64,000 bases of DNA from NCBI RefSeq assembly GCF_000737335.2, contig NZ_JMCC02000075.1, positions 25,481 to 89,480 on the forward strand, in the 5' to 3' direction. The position numbers and the translations under genes are program-made. This DNA is from Enhygromyxa salina (GTDB lineage: Bacteria; Myxococcota_A; Polyangia; Nannocystales; Nannocystaceae). This document shows, piece by piece, positions 54,267 to 63,221 of this stretch. The notes beneath the pieces are model-generated. The model was not told the DNA's origin. It did no database searches and saw nothing but the letters and a program-made list of their open reading frames with translations. The stretch's first letter is position 1. Every line of letters begins with the position of its first letter.

Positions 54267-56876
54267 ATGAAGAACATCAAAACTCTCTGTCTTTTAGTGG
54301 CTGCCACAACAGCCATGGTCTTAGCGTTCGTGCCTTTTGGACGAGCTGACGAGGGCTCCCCCGAAATCATCACTGGCGAAACAATCTTCCGAGCGACAGA
54401 TATAAACCAGATCCCGCTCGCAGACTTCAATCCTCCCCTCGCCGATCCGAATCCGGCCTGGCGGGTATCACAGGTCTTCAACACAACAGTTAACGATCCT
54501 CATTACGCCTTTGGTCACAACGGTCTCGATCTGGGCGGTTCCACTTATGGCGGACTATACGACCCAGAGAACGGCATAGATCAGAGGAAGCCTGGAATTG
54601 ACAAGATTCATGCGACTATGGCCGGGAAGGTCCTTGTGTCGAACAAGAGTTCAGGATGGGGGAACTCGATCGTTATAGCTGCTCGACTGAACCTGCACTC
54701 TGACATAATTATAACAACACATTATCACCACCTACACGAGAGGTATGTCGAGGCGGGCCTTGCGGTCTCCCGTAATTACTTGCTGGGCCTTGAAGGTATG
54801 ACAGGACGATCTTGGTATCTTCCTCACCTCCACCTGACTGTCCGCCAGTGGGCTAATTTGGCTCATCTTCAAGCGTGGCTGGACGGTGGCCTCGAACACC
54901 TATACGGAGGGGACGCATACTTCGAAAACGAGGCCGACTTTCTCGGCAAGCCATCACCAGGCGCCCCCATTGATCCGAACGGTCCATTTGCCCGTTTTGG
55001 TTATTTGGATCCAGAGCCTCTGGTAAAGGATTACTTTATTGATATCACAAGTACGGAGTACACGTGGGCCGAGTCATATGCTAAGAAGATGCGCTACTAT
55101 GGCATCGATCTTGGCCTTTGGAACGGTGAGTTTGGGGCAGGATTGCCCGCGACTCGGCGCGAGGCTGCCCGATGGATCCGAGTAGCGTTGGGCAGCAAAG
55201 TCGCCGGAGCATCACCTCTTGCTCAGTTCTCTGATGTCCCAAACACCGACCCTGACTACAACTACATCCACGATCTGACCACTTTCCCCTACATTCCTGT
55301 AATAAAGCCTGACCGGGTCTGCACGGGTAATTCAATCTCCTTTTGCCCCGACGACAACCTGAATAGGGCTGAGGCCCTGAAAATGATAACCCTGGCATTC
55401 TATCCGAATGATTTCAGCGGATTCTGGGACCTTGGATTTTGGAAAGCCTTCGCTACCCCCGCTAGCGTGGCTAGCATGCTCGGCCCTGGCGTAGAAGAAA
55501 ACGATCTTTTTACCGACGTAGACATCTACAACGACTGGTATGCGCCATACGTATACTTCGGAGTGTCCCGGGGATTCATCAATCTCCCTCAACCAGACAT
55601 GAACGGTGAAATTTGGTTCAATCCTGGGAGTGCCGCGACGCGAGCTCATATGGCAAAGTGGGTCGTAATGGGCTATGAACGCATTAATGACAACGCCGCT
55701 CAGGATCCCTGTGAGGTTGTTGAGTGTCCCATCTCACAATACTGCGATCCCGCTCTTGCATCATGTGTCGAGCACGCAGAGTGTGTACCCACAGAAGAAG
55801 AACCCTGTGAGGTCGGAGGAGGAGCAATAAACTCCTGCCCGTACGGAAACGGCCTCTACTGCGGAGAGTTGGTAGGCCAGACTTCCGGTAGCCTCTACGA
55901 TTGTGTCAACGGCAACTACACGCTCGCCGAGGTTTGTGAGAACGGATGTCAGGATGCGGGAGATGGGAACAACGACTACTGCATCGATCCGCAATCCTGT
56001 CCTAGCGGAAATGGACTTTACTGCGGGGAATCTGTAGGACAAACGACAGGAAGTCTTTTTCAGTGTACTGATGGAAGCTACTCTTTAGTCGATGTGTGTG
56101 CAGAGGGCTGCCAGGACGCTGGAGACGGCTTTGATGACTACTGCATCAACAACGACCCTCAGTGCGACTGCAACTCGGGCATCTGTTGTGACGGGTGCAA
56201 TTTTCGGTCGTCGAACTTCGTCTGCGACCAGGATGCTGACTCGCAGTACAGCTGTTCCGGAAACAGTTGCGGAGATGACCTAAACATTCAGTTCCGAGAC
56301 CAACTCTGCCCAGGGAACGCTACTTCCTGTACTGGCGGATACGGAGCTTGGGGTCCAACCCAGGTCGCAGAAAACTGTTCGGTGGATCAAACATGCTCCG
56401 TCAATAATCAGACCTGTGTCGCGGACCAGATGTGCATGTGCAGCGACACCTACGGCGTGAGTCAGTACCAATGCAATAGCTTCTCCTTCGCGGACAATGG
56501 CGGCGGAGGTGGTGGTGAGATCTTTGAGGTCTGTGCCTCAGTCAACTCTCAAACTGGTTTCGTAACGATCAAGGCTCAAAAGGGAGACAACTCGAACTTC
56601 GGGAACCGCCCCTATCAGGTGCGGGTCTCAGATCCGGGAGATGACCCCTGTGGGCCTAACACGCACTACTTCGTAATCTCCGATTCAAATCCATCTGGAG
56701 TTGGGACATCGCAGTTGACCTTCACTTTCCAATCATCGTGGGGGAACGAGTCTAGCAAGGCATACTGCGTCACAGCGTCGACTCAGCAGGGTGATGGCGG
56801 CTACGATCCTAATAGCGACCAACAGACCTCTTGGTGGCACTCGAGGAAATCAATTGTGACCAAGCAGTGTTTGTAA
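54267..56876 (+). CDS. secreted M23 peptidase-like protein with SLH-like and Cys-rich repeats
   Basis: This 869-residue protein has a signal peptide (about 1-27). An M23/LytM-type domain follows with His84 and Asp88 (FGHNGLDLGG), THYHHLHE at 151-158 and the HxH pair at 187-189 (YLPHLHL). The Zn-binding pattern is close to complete, so cell-wall hydrolysis or wall binding is plausible. Next come S-layer-homology-like segments (FSDVPNTDPDYNYI, FTDVDIYNDWYAPYVYFGVSRGF), then two Cys-rich repeats (GNGLYCGE...GCQDAGDG..DYC) and further Cys-rich modules. The low-GC base use matches the preceding lipoprotein gene. It may remodel or attach to cell surfaces. Confidence 0.8.
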   Translation: MKNIKTLCLLVAATTAMVLAFVPFGRADEGSPEIITGETIFRATDINQIPLADFNPPLADPNPAWRVSQVFNTTVNDPHYAFGHNGLDLGGSTYGGLYDPENGIDQRKPGIDKIHATMAGKVLVSNKSSGWGNSIVIAARLNLHSDIIITTHYHHLHERYVEAGLAVSRNYLLGLEGMTGRSWYLPHLHLTVRQWANLAHLQAWLDGGLEHLYGGDAYFENEADFLGKPSPGAPIDPNGPFARFGYLDPEPLVKDYFIDITSTEYTWAESYAKKMRYYGIDLGLWNGEFGAGLPATRREAARWIRVALGSKVAGASPLAQFSDVPNTDPDYNYIHDLTTFPYIPVIKPDRVCTGNSISFCPDDNLNRAEALKMITLAFYPNDFSGFWDLGFWKAFATPASVASMLGPGVEENDLFTDVDIYNDWYAPYVYFGVSRGFINLPQPDMNGEIWFNPGSAATRAHMAKWVVMGYERINDNAAQDPCEVVECPISQYCDPALASCVEHAECVPTEEEPCEVGGGAINSCPYGNGLYCGELVGQTSGSLYDCVNGNYTLAEVCENGCQDAGDGNNDYCIDPQSCPSGNGLYCGESVGQTTGSLFQCTDGSYSLVDVCAEGCQDAGDGFDDYCINNDPQCDCNSGICCDGCNFRSSNFVCDQDADSQYSCSGNSCGDDLNIQFRDQLCPGNATSCTGGYGAWGPTQVAENCSVDQTCSVNNQTCVADQMCMCSDTYGVSQYQCNSFSFADNGGGGGGEIFEVCASVNSQTGFVTIKAQKGDNSNFGNRPYQVRVSDPGDDPCGPNTHYFVISDSNPSGVGTSQLTFTFQSSWGNESSKAYCVTASTQQGDGGYDPNSDQQTSWWHSRKSIVTKQCL

Positions 56877-56910
56877 CTTGCGTTGCCAGCCGCAACGAGA
56901 CAGGCTCCCC

Positions 56911-57663
56911 ATGGCAGACTCGCGGAAGCCATCCAACAACTGGACGCTAGCCGAACTCCTAGCGCGCGCAGGAATGCTCGACGAACAAAACGCTCGAGAC
57001 CTGGGAGTGTCTCGTCGCCGGCAGCGCCCTAAACCGTGCTCTCAAGCCGCGGTTACTTTTGCGGAAGTGCACTTTCACTTCACACATTTGCTTCACGCGT
57101 TACGTGAGCTAGACGACAGCGAACCGAAGCCGCAGCCTCCTGGAGGCTTCGGCTTGGACAAGATCCTCTGTCTCTTCATCATTGGCAAGATCGTTTCTAT
57201 CGACGAAGCGATCATGGTCTTTGCCAAAGAGGCCGGAAAGACCCCTGCTCACCGAACGACTCTACGAGCCACCAAACCCTTGCTGACTCGCGCCCGGCGT
57301 AGCCTAGGAGCGATTAAGGTGATGCGTAGCCGCTGGCTGGCGCACGGGTGGAGCAAGCAGCGAGGCAAACGAGACTCCCCACTGCTTGCCCGCCTGGAGA
57401 GCGGAGCGCCCGAATCAGTCGAAGAACTTCGATTCATTGCAATTTTGTACTTACAATACGTGTGCACGTTCATCGTGGCTATACCTGGACTTCTCCTTGA
57501 GGCCCACGAATACATGAAGCAGACCTCTCGTGAAACAGCACCGTTCGAGGAGAGTATCCCCTCTGACTTTGAAGCTGAGGCCCGCCAACTTGTGCATCAG
57601 GTCTGCGCGGAACTGGACATCGAGGACCTTCCGGTGATGATCTACGACCCTGGAGCGCTGTAG
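56911..57663 (+). CDS. hypothetical protein, 250 residues
   Basis: No family is recognised. The protein is soluble and mostly helical. Features that can be seen are an N-terminal charged segment with RRRQRPKPCS, a His-rich stretch (VHFHFTHLLHAL), a central basic region (ARRSLGAIKVMRSRWLAHGWSKQRGKR) and a hydrophobic helix YLQYVCTFIVAIPGLLLE. It is A/T-richer than the chromosome. The ATG at 56911 follows the M23 gene by 34 bases. Its end overlaps the convergent serine recombinase by 22 bases. A nucleic-acid or defence role is possible but unsupported. Confidence 0.55.
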   Translation: MADSRKPSNNWTLAELLARAGMLDEQNARDLGVSRRRQRPKPCSQAAVTFAEVHFHFTHLLHALRELDDSEPKPQPPGGFGLDKILCLFIIGKIVSIDEAIMVFAKEAGKTPAHRTTLRATKPLLTRARRSLGAIKVMRSRWLAHGWSKQRGKRDSPLLARLESGAPESVEELRFIAILYLQYVCTFIVAIPGLLLEAHEYMKQTSRETAPFEESIPSDFEAEARQLVHQVCAELDIEDLPVMIYDPGAL

Positions 57664-59504
57664 CTGGGAGGCATCAAGACGTCCAGGAGTCCCAGCCCAT
57701 CTGATGATGCCAAGAGTCTGATCAGCCCATCCGCAGCCTCGTCGACGAGCACCTGCAGGCGATCGGTTAGAAGGCCGAGGGCTGGCCCACTCGGTCCACC
57801 ACCTGCAACATTTCCAACTTTTCCTCCTCCCCCGTCGGCCGCAACGGGCTTGCTCTGGCCCTCGGAGGCGATTGGTCCCGAGTTCGAGTCGGGCTTTTTG
57901 GCGTGGGTGAGATTTTGGGCGGCTTCGGCGGTGGGATCGGCTTGCTCAGGGGCCCCAGAGGCGATCGACGCCGGGTTCGAGAGCGCTCGGACGGTTCTGA
58001 CTGCGGCCTGGGCATCGGCCAGTTTGATGAACGCAGGATGAGGCTCGGCGTAGAGACCCTCAGGGCGCATCTGCCTTTTCGTGAACAGGGATAGAACAAT
58101 GCGACGACGGTCGAAGGGTCCGAGGCCGCGATAGAGGGTGGGCAGGGCATGCAGACCCTCGAGCAGGGCGGTCACGGAGTCGGAGCCGTTTCCGCTGCCC
58201 TTGCTTCCACCGTCGTCGTCGAGCTCCGCGAGTTCGGTCAGGAGCACGGCCTGCTGGGAGCGCAGCTCGTCCTTCTTCGCGGTCCCCTCACCGGGAGAGA
58301 AGAAGCCCTCGAGCATAGCCTCGTCGAGCTTGCTCAGGCGGCCCCGGACATGGGCCAGTTGCCGATCGAGCGTAGCCTTCTCCGCCTTGCGTCGCTGCGA
58401 GCTGGTCTCGGCCAGACGCAAGGCGGCCTCGTGGGCCAGGCGGATGAATGAGGAGCCGGAGTCGGAGCCAGAACCGGAGTTGGGGGCACTGCCCATGCCC
58501 ATGCCCAGACGCGCGAGGGCAGTCGCGAAGTGATCCTCGAGCTCGTCCTCCCGGATCGAGGTGAAAGCGCAGCCCTTGTTCTGGCAGACCATGTAGACCA
58601 TGCCCTTGTGCAGACTGGGGATCAGGTAGCGCTCGCACTCGCAGCGGACCGTTTTGGCGTAGGCGTGGTCATGGTTTTGCTTGTTGGGAGCCAGACGTTG
58701 GTCCAGCACCGTCTGGACCTTGTCAAACAAGGCCTTGGAGATGATCGGCTCGTGGTTGCCCGGAAACAAGCGTGGCTCACCGGTCGAAGAGGGCGTCCAG
58801 CGCACCAGACCACAGGCGAAGGGGTTTCTGAGCATTCTCTGGAGGGCTGACTTGGTGAGCGGGCTGCCAGCGGAGTTGAGCATGCCCCGCGCCTTCATGT
58901 GCTTGGAAGCGGTTCGGATCGACCAGTTGCCGGTGGCCATGAGCTCAAAGACCTCCACGGTCAGCGGCCCCTGGATGGGATGGGCGTACTTCTTCTTGCG
59001 GTCGGGGTCGCTGTTGGCTCCGTCACGGTAGCCGATCGGGGCAGGACCAGGGTAGTAACCCCGACGCAGACATTCCCCCAACTTGGCGGTGACTTCCTCA
59101 GACAGGTTCTCCGAGTACCAGACGCACATGTTGCACAGATTGCGAAGCGCCAGTCTCCCCGCAGCCCGACGGGTGTCGAAGCGGCCCTCGATGACGATGA
59201 ACTCCTTGCCCTTGGCCATCATCTTGTCGACCAGGGCGAAGTCCCCCACGTTCCGCGAGAGGCGGTCGAGCTTGTGCAGGATCACCCCGTCGATGTTGGG
59301 GCGATCCAAGGATTCAAGCATCTGGCGGAACTGACCCCGTTTCCCCTTGTAGGCGGAATGGGTCTCCTCGTACCACTGAATGATCTGGAGTCCTTCACGC
59401 TGGGCGTACTCACTGATCACACGCTTCTGATAGGGGATGGAGTTGTCATTGTCCTCTTGCTTCTTGGAGGAAACACGGACATAGGCCAGGACATTCTTGG
59501 ACAT
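57642..59504 (-). CDS. large serine recombinase
   Basis: The 620-residue protein has an N-terminal resolvase/invertase domain with the nucleophile in YVRVSSKKQ (Ser12) and the Arg motif HKLDRLSRN. A recombinase domain follows (about 150-260; GYYPGPAPIGYRDG), then a zinc-ribbon-like segment (CECERYL...CQNKGC), and later a coiled-coil-like region (RLAETSSQRRKAEKATLDRQLAHVRGRL). This is the layout of large serine integrases/transposases. The last ~100 residues are Gly/Ser/Pro-rich. It lies deep inside an island that already has a tyrosine integrase, so it may mark a second nested element. Confidence 0.9.
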   Translation of the reverse strand: MSKNVLAYVRVSSKKQEDNDNSIPYQKRVISEYAQREGLQIIQWYEETHSAYKGKRGQFRQMLESLDRPNIDGVILHKLDRLSRNVGDFALVDKMMAKGKEFIVIEGRFDTRRAAGRLALRNLCNMCVWYSENLSEEVTAKLGECLRRGYYPGPAPIGYRDGANSDPDRKKKYAHPIQGPLTVEVFELMATGNWSIRTASKHMKARGMLNSAGSPLTKSALQRMLRNPFACGLVRWTPSSTGEPRLFPGNHEPIISKALFDKVQTVLDQRLAPNKQNHDHAYAKTVRCECERYLIPSLHKGMVYMVCQNKGCAFTSIREDELEDHFATALARLGMGMGSAPNSGSGSDSGSSFIRLAHEAALRLAETSSQRRKAEKATLDRQLAHVRGRLSKLDEAMLEGFFSPGEGTAKKDELRSQQAVLLTELAELDDDGGSKGSGNGSDSVTALLEGLHALPTLYRGLGPFDRRRIVLSLFTKRQMRPEGLYAEPHPAFIKLADAQAAVRTVRALSNPASIASGAPEQADPTAEAAQNLTHAKKPDSNSGPIASEGQSKPVAADGGGGKVGNVAGGGPSGPALGLLTDRLQVLVDEAADGLIRLLASSDGLGLLDVLMPPSYSAPGS

Positions 59505-59761
59505 AGGATGGGGGGTTAGGGAAGTAATGTAGCCCCTATTCTACAGCTCCTATTGGCTTAAGTTAAGCAAATTGTCCCCTTGGGCCCCTCCTTTGGTCAT
59601 GGCCATCATCCCCCGGACGCCTTCGATCCCCAAACGTAGAGGATGACCAGACCTCGTTTTGGCCGTGACTACTCCCCATTTCACCCCGGAGGATGGTCGA
59701 CTCGATTCGTCGCCTGTAGCATCGGAGCCAGCGGCGACGAATCTGAGAACCCAAACCAAGC
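59505..59761. promoter_or_regulatory. control region upstream of the serine recombinase
   Basis: A 257-base divergent gap. It includes an interrupted palindrome TGTAG...CTACA near 59530-59545 (seen on either strand), close to the recombinase start. It could be an operator or a recombination site, but no second copy marks an element end. Confidence 0.3.
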
Positions 59762-60022
59762 ATGAACCACAGCAGCACCCACAACACAGGCGGAGGTCTG
59801 GCTCAAGATGTAGCTCGGGCCCAAGATGCAAGCAAAGCTCAAGACGATGCACGTCTTCCCCAAGACCCAGGCCAAACCGAATCACGAGGCCCCTGGACGG
59901 CAGACGAAGAAGAGGCGATCTGCATGCTGATGGAGCTGATGCCCTTGCTGGCGCAGGCCAACGAGGCAGCCAAGCGCAGGCGCTACCGGGAGAAGGACCC
60001 GCTCTTGGGGGAGCTGTCGTAG
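59762..60022 (+). CDS. small polar protein, 86 residues
   Basis: The frame from ATG 59762 gives a polar, Gln/Asp-rich N-terminal half (GGGLAQDVARAQDASKAQDD) and a helical C-terminal half, WTADEEEAICMLMELMPLLAQANEAAKRRRY, which ends basic. No family is recognised. It lies divergent to the serine recombinase. There is no clear ribosome site, so the reading is moderately uncertain. A DNA-binding accessory of the recombinase is a guess. Confidence 0.45.
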   Translation: MNHSSTHNTGGGLAQDVARAQDASKAQDDARLPQDPGQTESRGPWTADEEEAICMLMELMPLLAQANEAAKRRRYREKDPLLGELS

Positions 60023-60104
60023 AGGGGGATCCGGCGGTCGCAGGACCCGCACGAAAGCGCGCCTCGGTGTAATTTTTCCTTTCACGGGGCTATCAGGGTC
60101 CGGC

Positions 60105-60133
60105 TTGACAGGGCTTGCCTCTCCGGTCACGAT
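60105..60133 (+). promoter_or_regulatory. promoter of the three-lipoprotein operon
   Basis: A perfect TTGACA (60105-60110), a 17-base spacer and CACGAT (60128-60133) precede the ATG at 60140 by 6 bases. As with the promoter at 52351, the expected transcription start coincides with the start codon, so the mRNA may be leaderless. The -10 match is only 3 of 6. Confidence 0.5.
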
Positions 60134-60139
60134 TTGCGC

Positions 60140-60715
60140 ATGCGATGCGTGAGCCGCAGATTCTGGGCGCCACTTTTTTGGGCGCCGTTGTTTGTCATGG
60201 GCTGCCGGGAACCGGTGGCAGATCAGGATTCTGGCACTGGCAGTGAAAGCGATGGCGGCCTCGAGGGTGGGCATGGTGAGTGTCCACCCCATCAGCACTA
60301 CACCTGCGATGACGCCACCGAACCCGTCTGCGCCAAGTATGAGTGCGAGTCCGACATCGTCTACGGGGATCAACTCGACAACATCTGGACGCCCAACTGC
60401 GTGGATGGTTGCCACGAACCGGGCGGACAATGGGCGGATCTGGACCTGCGTGCCCCGGCGTCTGCCGGGCTCATCAATCAACCCTCTGCGCAGACTGGGC
60501 TCATGAACCTGGTCGATGGGGTCACAACTTTGCCCAGCCAGAGCTACCTCTGGCACAAGCTTCGGGGTACGCACACCTGCCCCGATCTGGTCGGCGGGGC
60601 CGGTCTGCAAATGCCGGCCCCCGAGGGATGCCAGCTCACAGACACCTTGATCGAGGCCGTCGAGAGGTGGATCTGCTGCGGGGCATGCCCGTCGCCAGAG
60701 GAGTGTCAGCCATGA
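60140..60715 (+). CDS. cytochrome c-like lipoprotein with CxxxCH motif
   Basis: This 191-residue lipoprotein (lipobox VMGC, Cys22) carries a single possible haem motif, CVDGCH at residues 87-92. That is Cys-x3-Cys-His instead of the usual Cys-x2-Cys-His. It is followed by a GG...LDL segment and a Met in QMPAPEGC (Met158) leading into a helix with IEAVERWI, the usual layout of small c-type cytochrome domains where Met is the second ligand. The family reading is by layout only. It overlaps the copper oxidase gene as ATGA. It might pass electrons for the oxidase or bind it at the surface. Confidence 0.65.
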   Translation: MRCVSRRFWAPLFWAPLFVMGCREPVADQDSGTGSESDGGLEGGHGECPPHQHYTCDDATEPVCAKYECESDIVYGDQLDNIWTPNCVDGCHEPGGQWADLDLRAPASAGLINQPSAQTGLMNLVDGVTTLPSQSYLWHKLRGTHTCPDLVGGAGLQMPAPEGCQLTDTLIEAVERWICCGACPSPEECQP

Positions 60716-62697
60716 AGCTCCCTACCCTCTTCCCCGCCATCTTCCTCCCCGCCATCCTGGTCACCGCTGCTTGCTCCGACAACGGTCCGGGCGGTGGCAC
60801 GGATGCAGGAAGCGAAACAGGGGGAGGGCAATCCCTGTGCTCGGATGGCTCGGAGCCCCAGGACATTGGCCGCTGGTCGGAGGTCTTTGATTGGAGCGAC
60901 ATCCAAAGCCACATGGACTGCGCAGGTGAGCCAGACTGCGAGACGGGTTCACGCTCCGTCGTGGCCGTCCACGCGGTTCATTTGCACACCGGCAAGGTCT
61001 TGATCTGGCCCGAGTCCGAAGCCTACCTCTACGACTGGAAGACCCGGACCTTTTCCTACGCTCCGACGCGCTTTAACAACGTGCTGGCGTGTACCAACGA
61101 GGAGGGGGAGTCGACCAAGATCCAGTGCGAGACGGATGCCGACTGCGAGCCAGGCGAGACCTGCGAGGAGACGGTCTACGATTCGGACATTTTCTGTGCA
61201 GGCCACACTCCGCTGCCCGACGGCAGGATCCTGGTGGTCGGAGGCAACAACACCGGCGCGTTCGAAGATTCGGGTCTGGGCGATGTTCTGCTCTTTGATC
61301 CGGACACCGAATCCTGGAGCCTGCTCAACTCCCTGGCCAAGCAGCGTTGGTATCCCACCGCCACTGCGCTTGCCGAAGGGGGCGTGTTCATCATGGGAGG
61401 AACCAATGCAGGCGAAGTCGAGATCTACGACCTAGATCAGCCCAACGGGCAGACCACCGTGCTGCCTGAACTCTACCCATTCACGAACCCGCTCGTGCAG
61501 AACGAAGTGCGCCTGACGGGCATCCTCTACCCCTTCGTCTTCCAGTTGTGGGATGGTCGCCTCTTCGTGGGTGGGGCGGAGGATTCGGCTGGCCCCGACC
61601 AATGGAATGGCGTGGTGCTGGATCCGCAAACCGGCGAGTGGTTCGACAACCCAATCACTGAAGTCAAGACGAGCAACATCCCCGGTGGCGCAGCCGTGAT
61701 GTACGCACCCAACATGATCATGAAGGCCGGTGGTGGCGACCAGCCTGGACCAAGGACCGAAGTCATCGATCTGTCGGCCGAGGACTACCTCGCCCAGGCC
61801 CAGTGGGAGGTCCGCGTGCCCATGAATCACGCACGGCACTTCTCCAACTTCGTGATTCTCGCAGACGGGACCGTTGCGGCCATTGGCGGCAACTCTTCCA
61901 ACAACGGCGATTGGGGTCAGTGCGGTGGGCAGGGAAGCCGATGCTACCCGGTGGGCGACTATTACCAGGACATGACTGGCTGGAGTCCGAACCGGGTCGA
62001 GTCTATCGCCTGCGCTGCAAACATCTGCTCTTTCCTCGAGGGCCAAGAGAACGACCAGATCGTCAATTGCCAGGAAGATGGCGACTGTGACTTCCTCGGT
62101 CCCCCCTACAGTGGCGAGTGCGACAACCAGCCCGACGAGTGTGTGTTCGTCGACAACGCTGATTTCGCCACGAAAGTCACGGAGATCTGGCACCCCGATC
62201 CAGGCCGATGGTGCGAAGCGGCCACTCAGGAAAAAGAGAGGATGTACCACTCGACTGCGCTGCTGCTGCCCGACGGCACCGTGCTCTCGACGGGAAGCGG
62301 TGCCCGTCAGGGCCTGATCCAACAGCAGAACGCTGAGATCTACGAGCCTCCATACCTCTTCCGCGGCCCACGCCCCAAGCTGGCGCTCCCCTTGGACGGG
62401 CAGGTGGTCCAACACGGCCAGATCCTGTCGGTCACCCTCGATACCTCCGGCGGCGCGCCGACCTCCGATCAGATTCAGGAGGCAGCGCTCATCCGGCTGG
62501 GGTCGACCACCCACCAGTTCGACATGGCCCAGCGGCGTATCCCGCTGACCATCACCGATCGCCCCAGCGATGAGCTCGTCGAGCTCGAGGTGGAGCCCAA
62601 CTCCTTTGATCTTCCTCCGGGATGGTACATGCTGTTCATCCTCAGCGACCAAGGGGTTCCCGCCGTCGCCCCCTATGTTCGTGTGGAGGAGTCCTGA
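60712..62697 (+). CDS. copper radical oxidase, galactose oxidase/glyoxal oxidase-like lipoprotein
   Basis: The 661-residue lipoprotein (lipobox TAAC, Cys21) has a kelch-type seven-bladed propeller and a C-terminal DUF1929 'early set' domain. All residues known from galactose oxidase are in place: Cys162 in FCAGH and Tyr214 in RWYPT for the cross-linked cofactor, Tyr512-His513 in RMYHS and His601 in TTHQF as copper ligands. It should oxidise a primary alcohol or aldehyde and yield H2O2. Inserts with several cysteines (about residues 127-160 and 403-480) are unusual. It overlaps the cytochrome-like gene and is 3 bases from a third lipoprotein gene. Confidence 0.9.
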   Translation: MKLPTLFPAIFLPAILVTAACSDNGPGGGTDAGSETGGGQSLCSDGSEPQDIGRWSEVFDWSDIQSHMDCAGEPDCETGSRSVVAVHAVHLHTGKVLIWPESEAYLYDWKTRTFSYAPTRFNNVLACTNEEGESTKIQCETDADCEPGETCEETVYDSDIFCAGHTPLPDGRILVVGGNNTGAFEDSGLGDVLLFDPDTESWSLLNSLAKQRWYPTATALAEGGVFIMGGTNAGEVEIYDLDQPNGQTTVLPELYPFTNPLVQNEVRLTGILYPFVFQLWDGRLFVGGAEDSAGPDQWNGVVLDPQTGEWFDNPITEVKTSNIPGGAAVMYAPNMIMKAGGGDQPGPRTEVIDLSAEDYLAQAQWEVRVPMNHARHFSNFVILADGTVAAIGGNSSNNGDWGQCGGQGSRCYPVGDYYQDMTGWSPNRVESIACAANICSFLEGQENDQIVNCQEDGDCDFLGPPYSGECDNQPDECVFVDNADFATKVTEIWHPDPGRWCEAATQEKERMYHSTALLLPDGTVLSTGSGARQGLIQQQNAEIYEPPYLFRGPRPKLALPLDGQVVQHGQILSVTLDTSGGAPTSDQIQEAALIRLGSTTHQFDMAQRRIPLTITDRPSDELVELEVEPNSFDLPPGWYMLFILSDQGVPAVAPYVRVEES

Positions 62698-62700
62698 GAC

Positions 62701-63216
62701 ATGTTTCGTCCAAGCCTTCCAGTCATCCTCAGCTTCCTTTTTCTCACCCTCGCTGCCTGCGGGCCTGACACCGAGGAGGCCCCCCCTCCCGCTGAGGAGT
62801 GGCTCGTGGGCGAGTGGTTCGTGGGTGACTGGGGCGACTCGTTCTGGGATCACCACGCCATCGACTGGACTCGGGTCGACGCCGACGGCACCTGGACCTA
62901 TGGCAGCCGAGGCTGTAACGGGGAATGGATGATGCTTGGAGGCACCTGGCGAGAGCTCGAGCCTGGCCTTGCCGAGTTCAGCGCTTCGGAAGAAGGCGGG
63001 ATTCTCCCCTTCAGTGGCTACAGTGGCAGCACCGCCCAGATGCGGTTTGAGGACACCTGCGCGCAGATTCCGGTGCTCTATTTCGCCGACGGTCAACTGT
63101 TCGACGATCGTCTGCTCGTCAGTCCCGGCACCGCATGTCTCGACAATTGCGATGGCTCGTCCCAACACACAGCCATCCCCTGTCCCGGCGTCGAGAACCC
63201 GTGTGCCGCGCAGTAG
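62701..63216 (+). CDS. predicted lipoprotein, third gene of the oxidase operon
   Basis: The 171-residue product has a lipoprotein signal (lipobox LAAC, Cys20). A compact strand-rich domain follows with repeated Trp-Gly (WLVGEWFVGDWGDSFW) resembling small lipocalin-like folds, and six cysteines in the second half. No family is recognised. The start lies 3 bases after the oxidase stop, with a GGAGGAG ribosome site overlapping the oxidase end. It may help to anchor or mature the oxidase. The gene ends 5 bases before the right TGTGCTCC repeat pair. Confidence 0.7.
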   Translation: MFRPSLPVILSFLFLTLAACGPDTEEAPPPAEEWLVGEWFVGDWGDSFWDHHAIDWTRVDADGTWTYGSRGCNGEWMMLGGTWRELEPGLAEFSASEEGGILPFSGYSGSTAQMRFEDTCAQIPVLYFADGQLFDDRLLVSPGTACLDNCDGSSQHTAIPCPGVENPCAAQ

Positions 63217-63221
63217 ACGCA

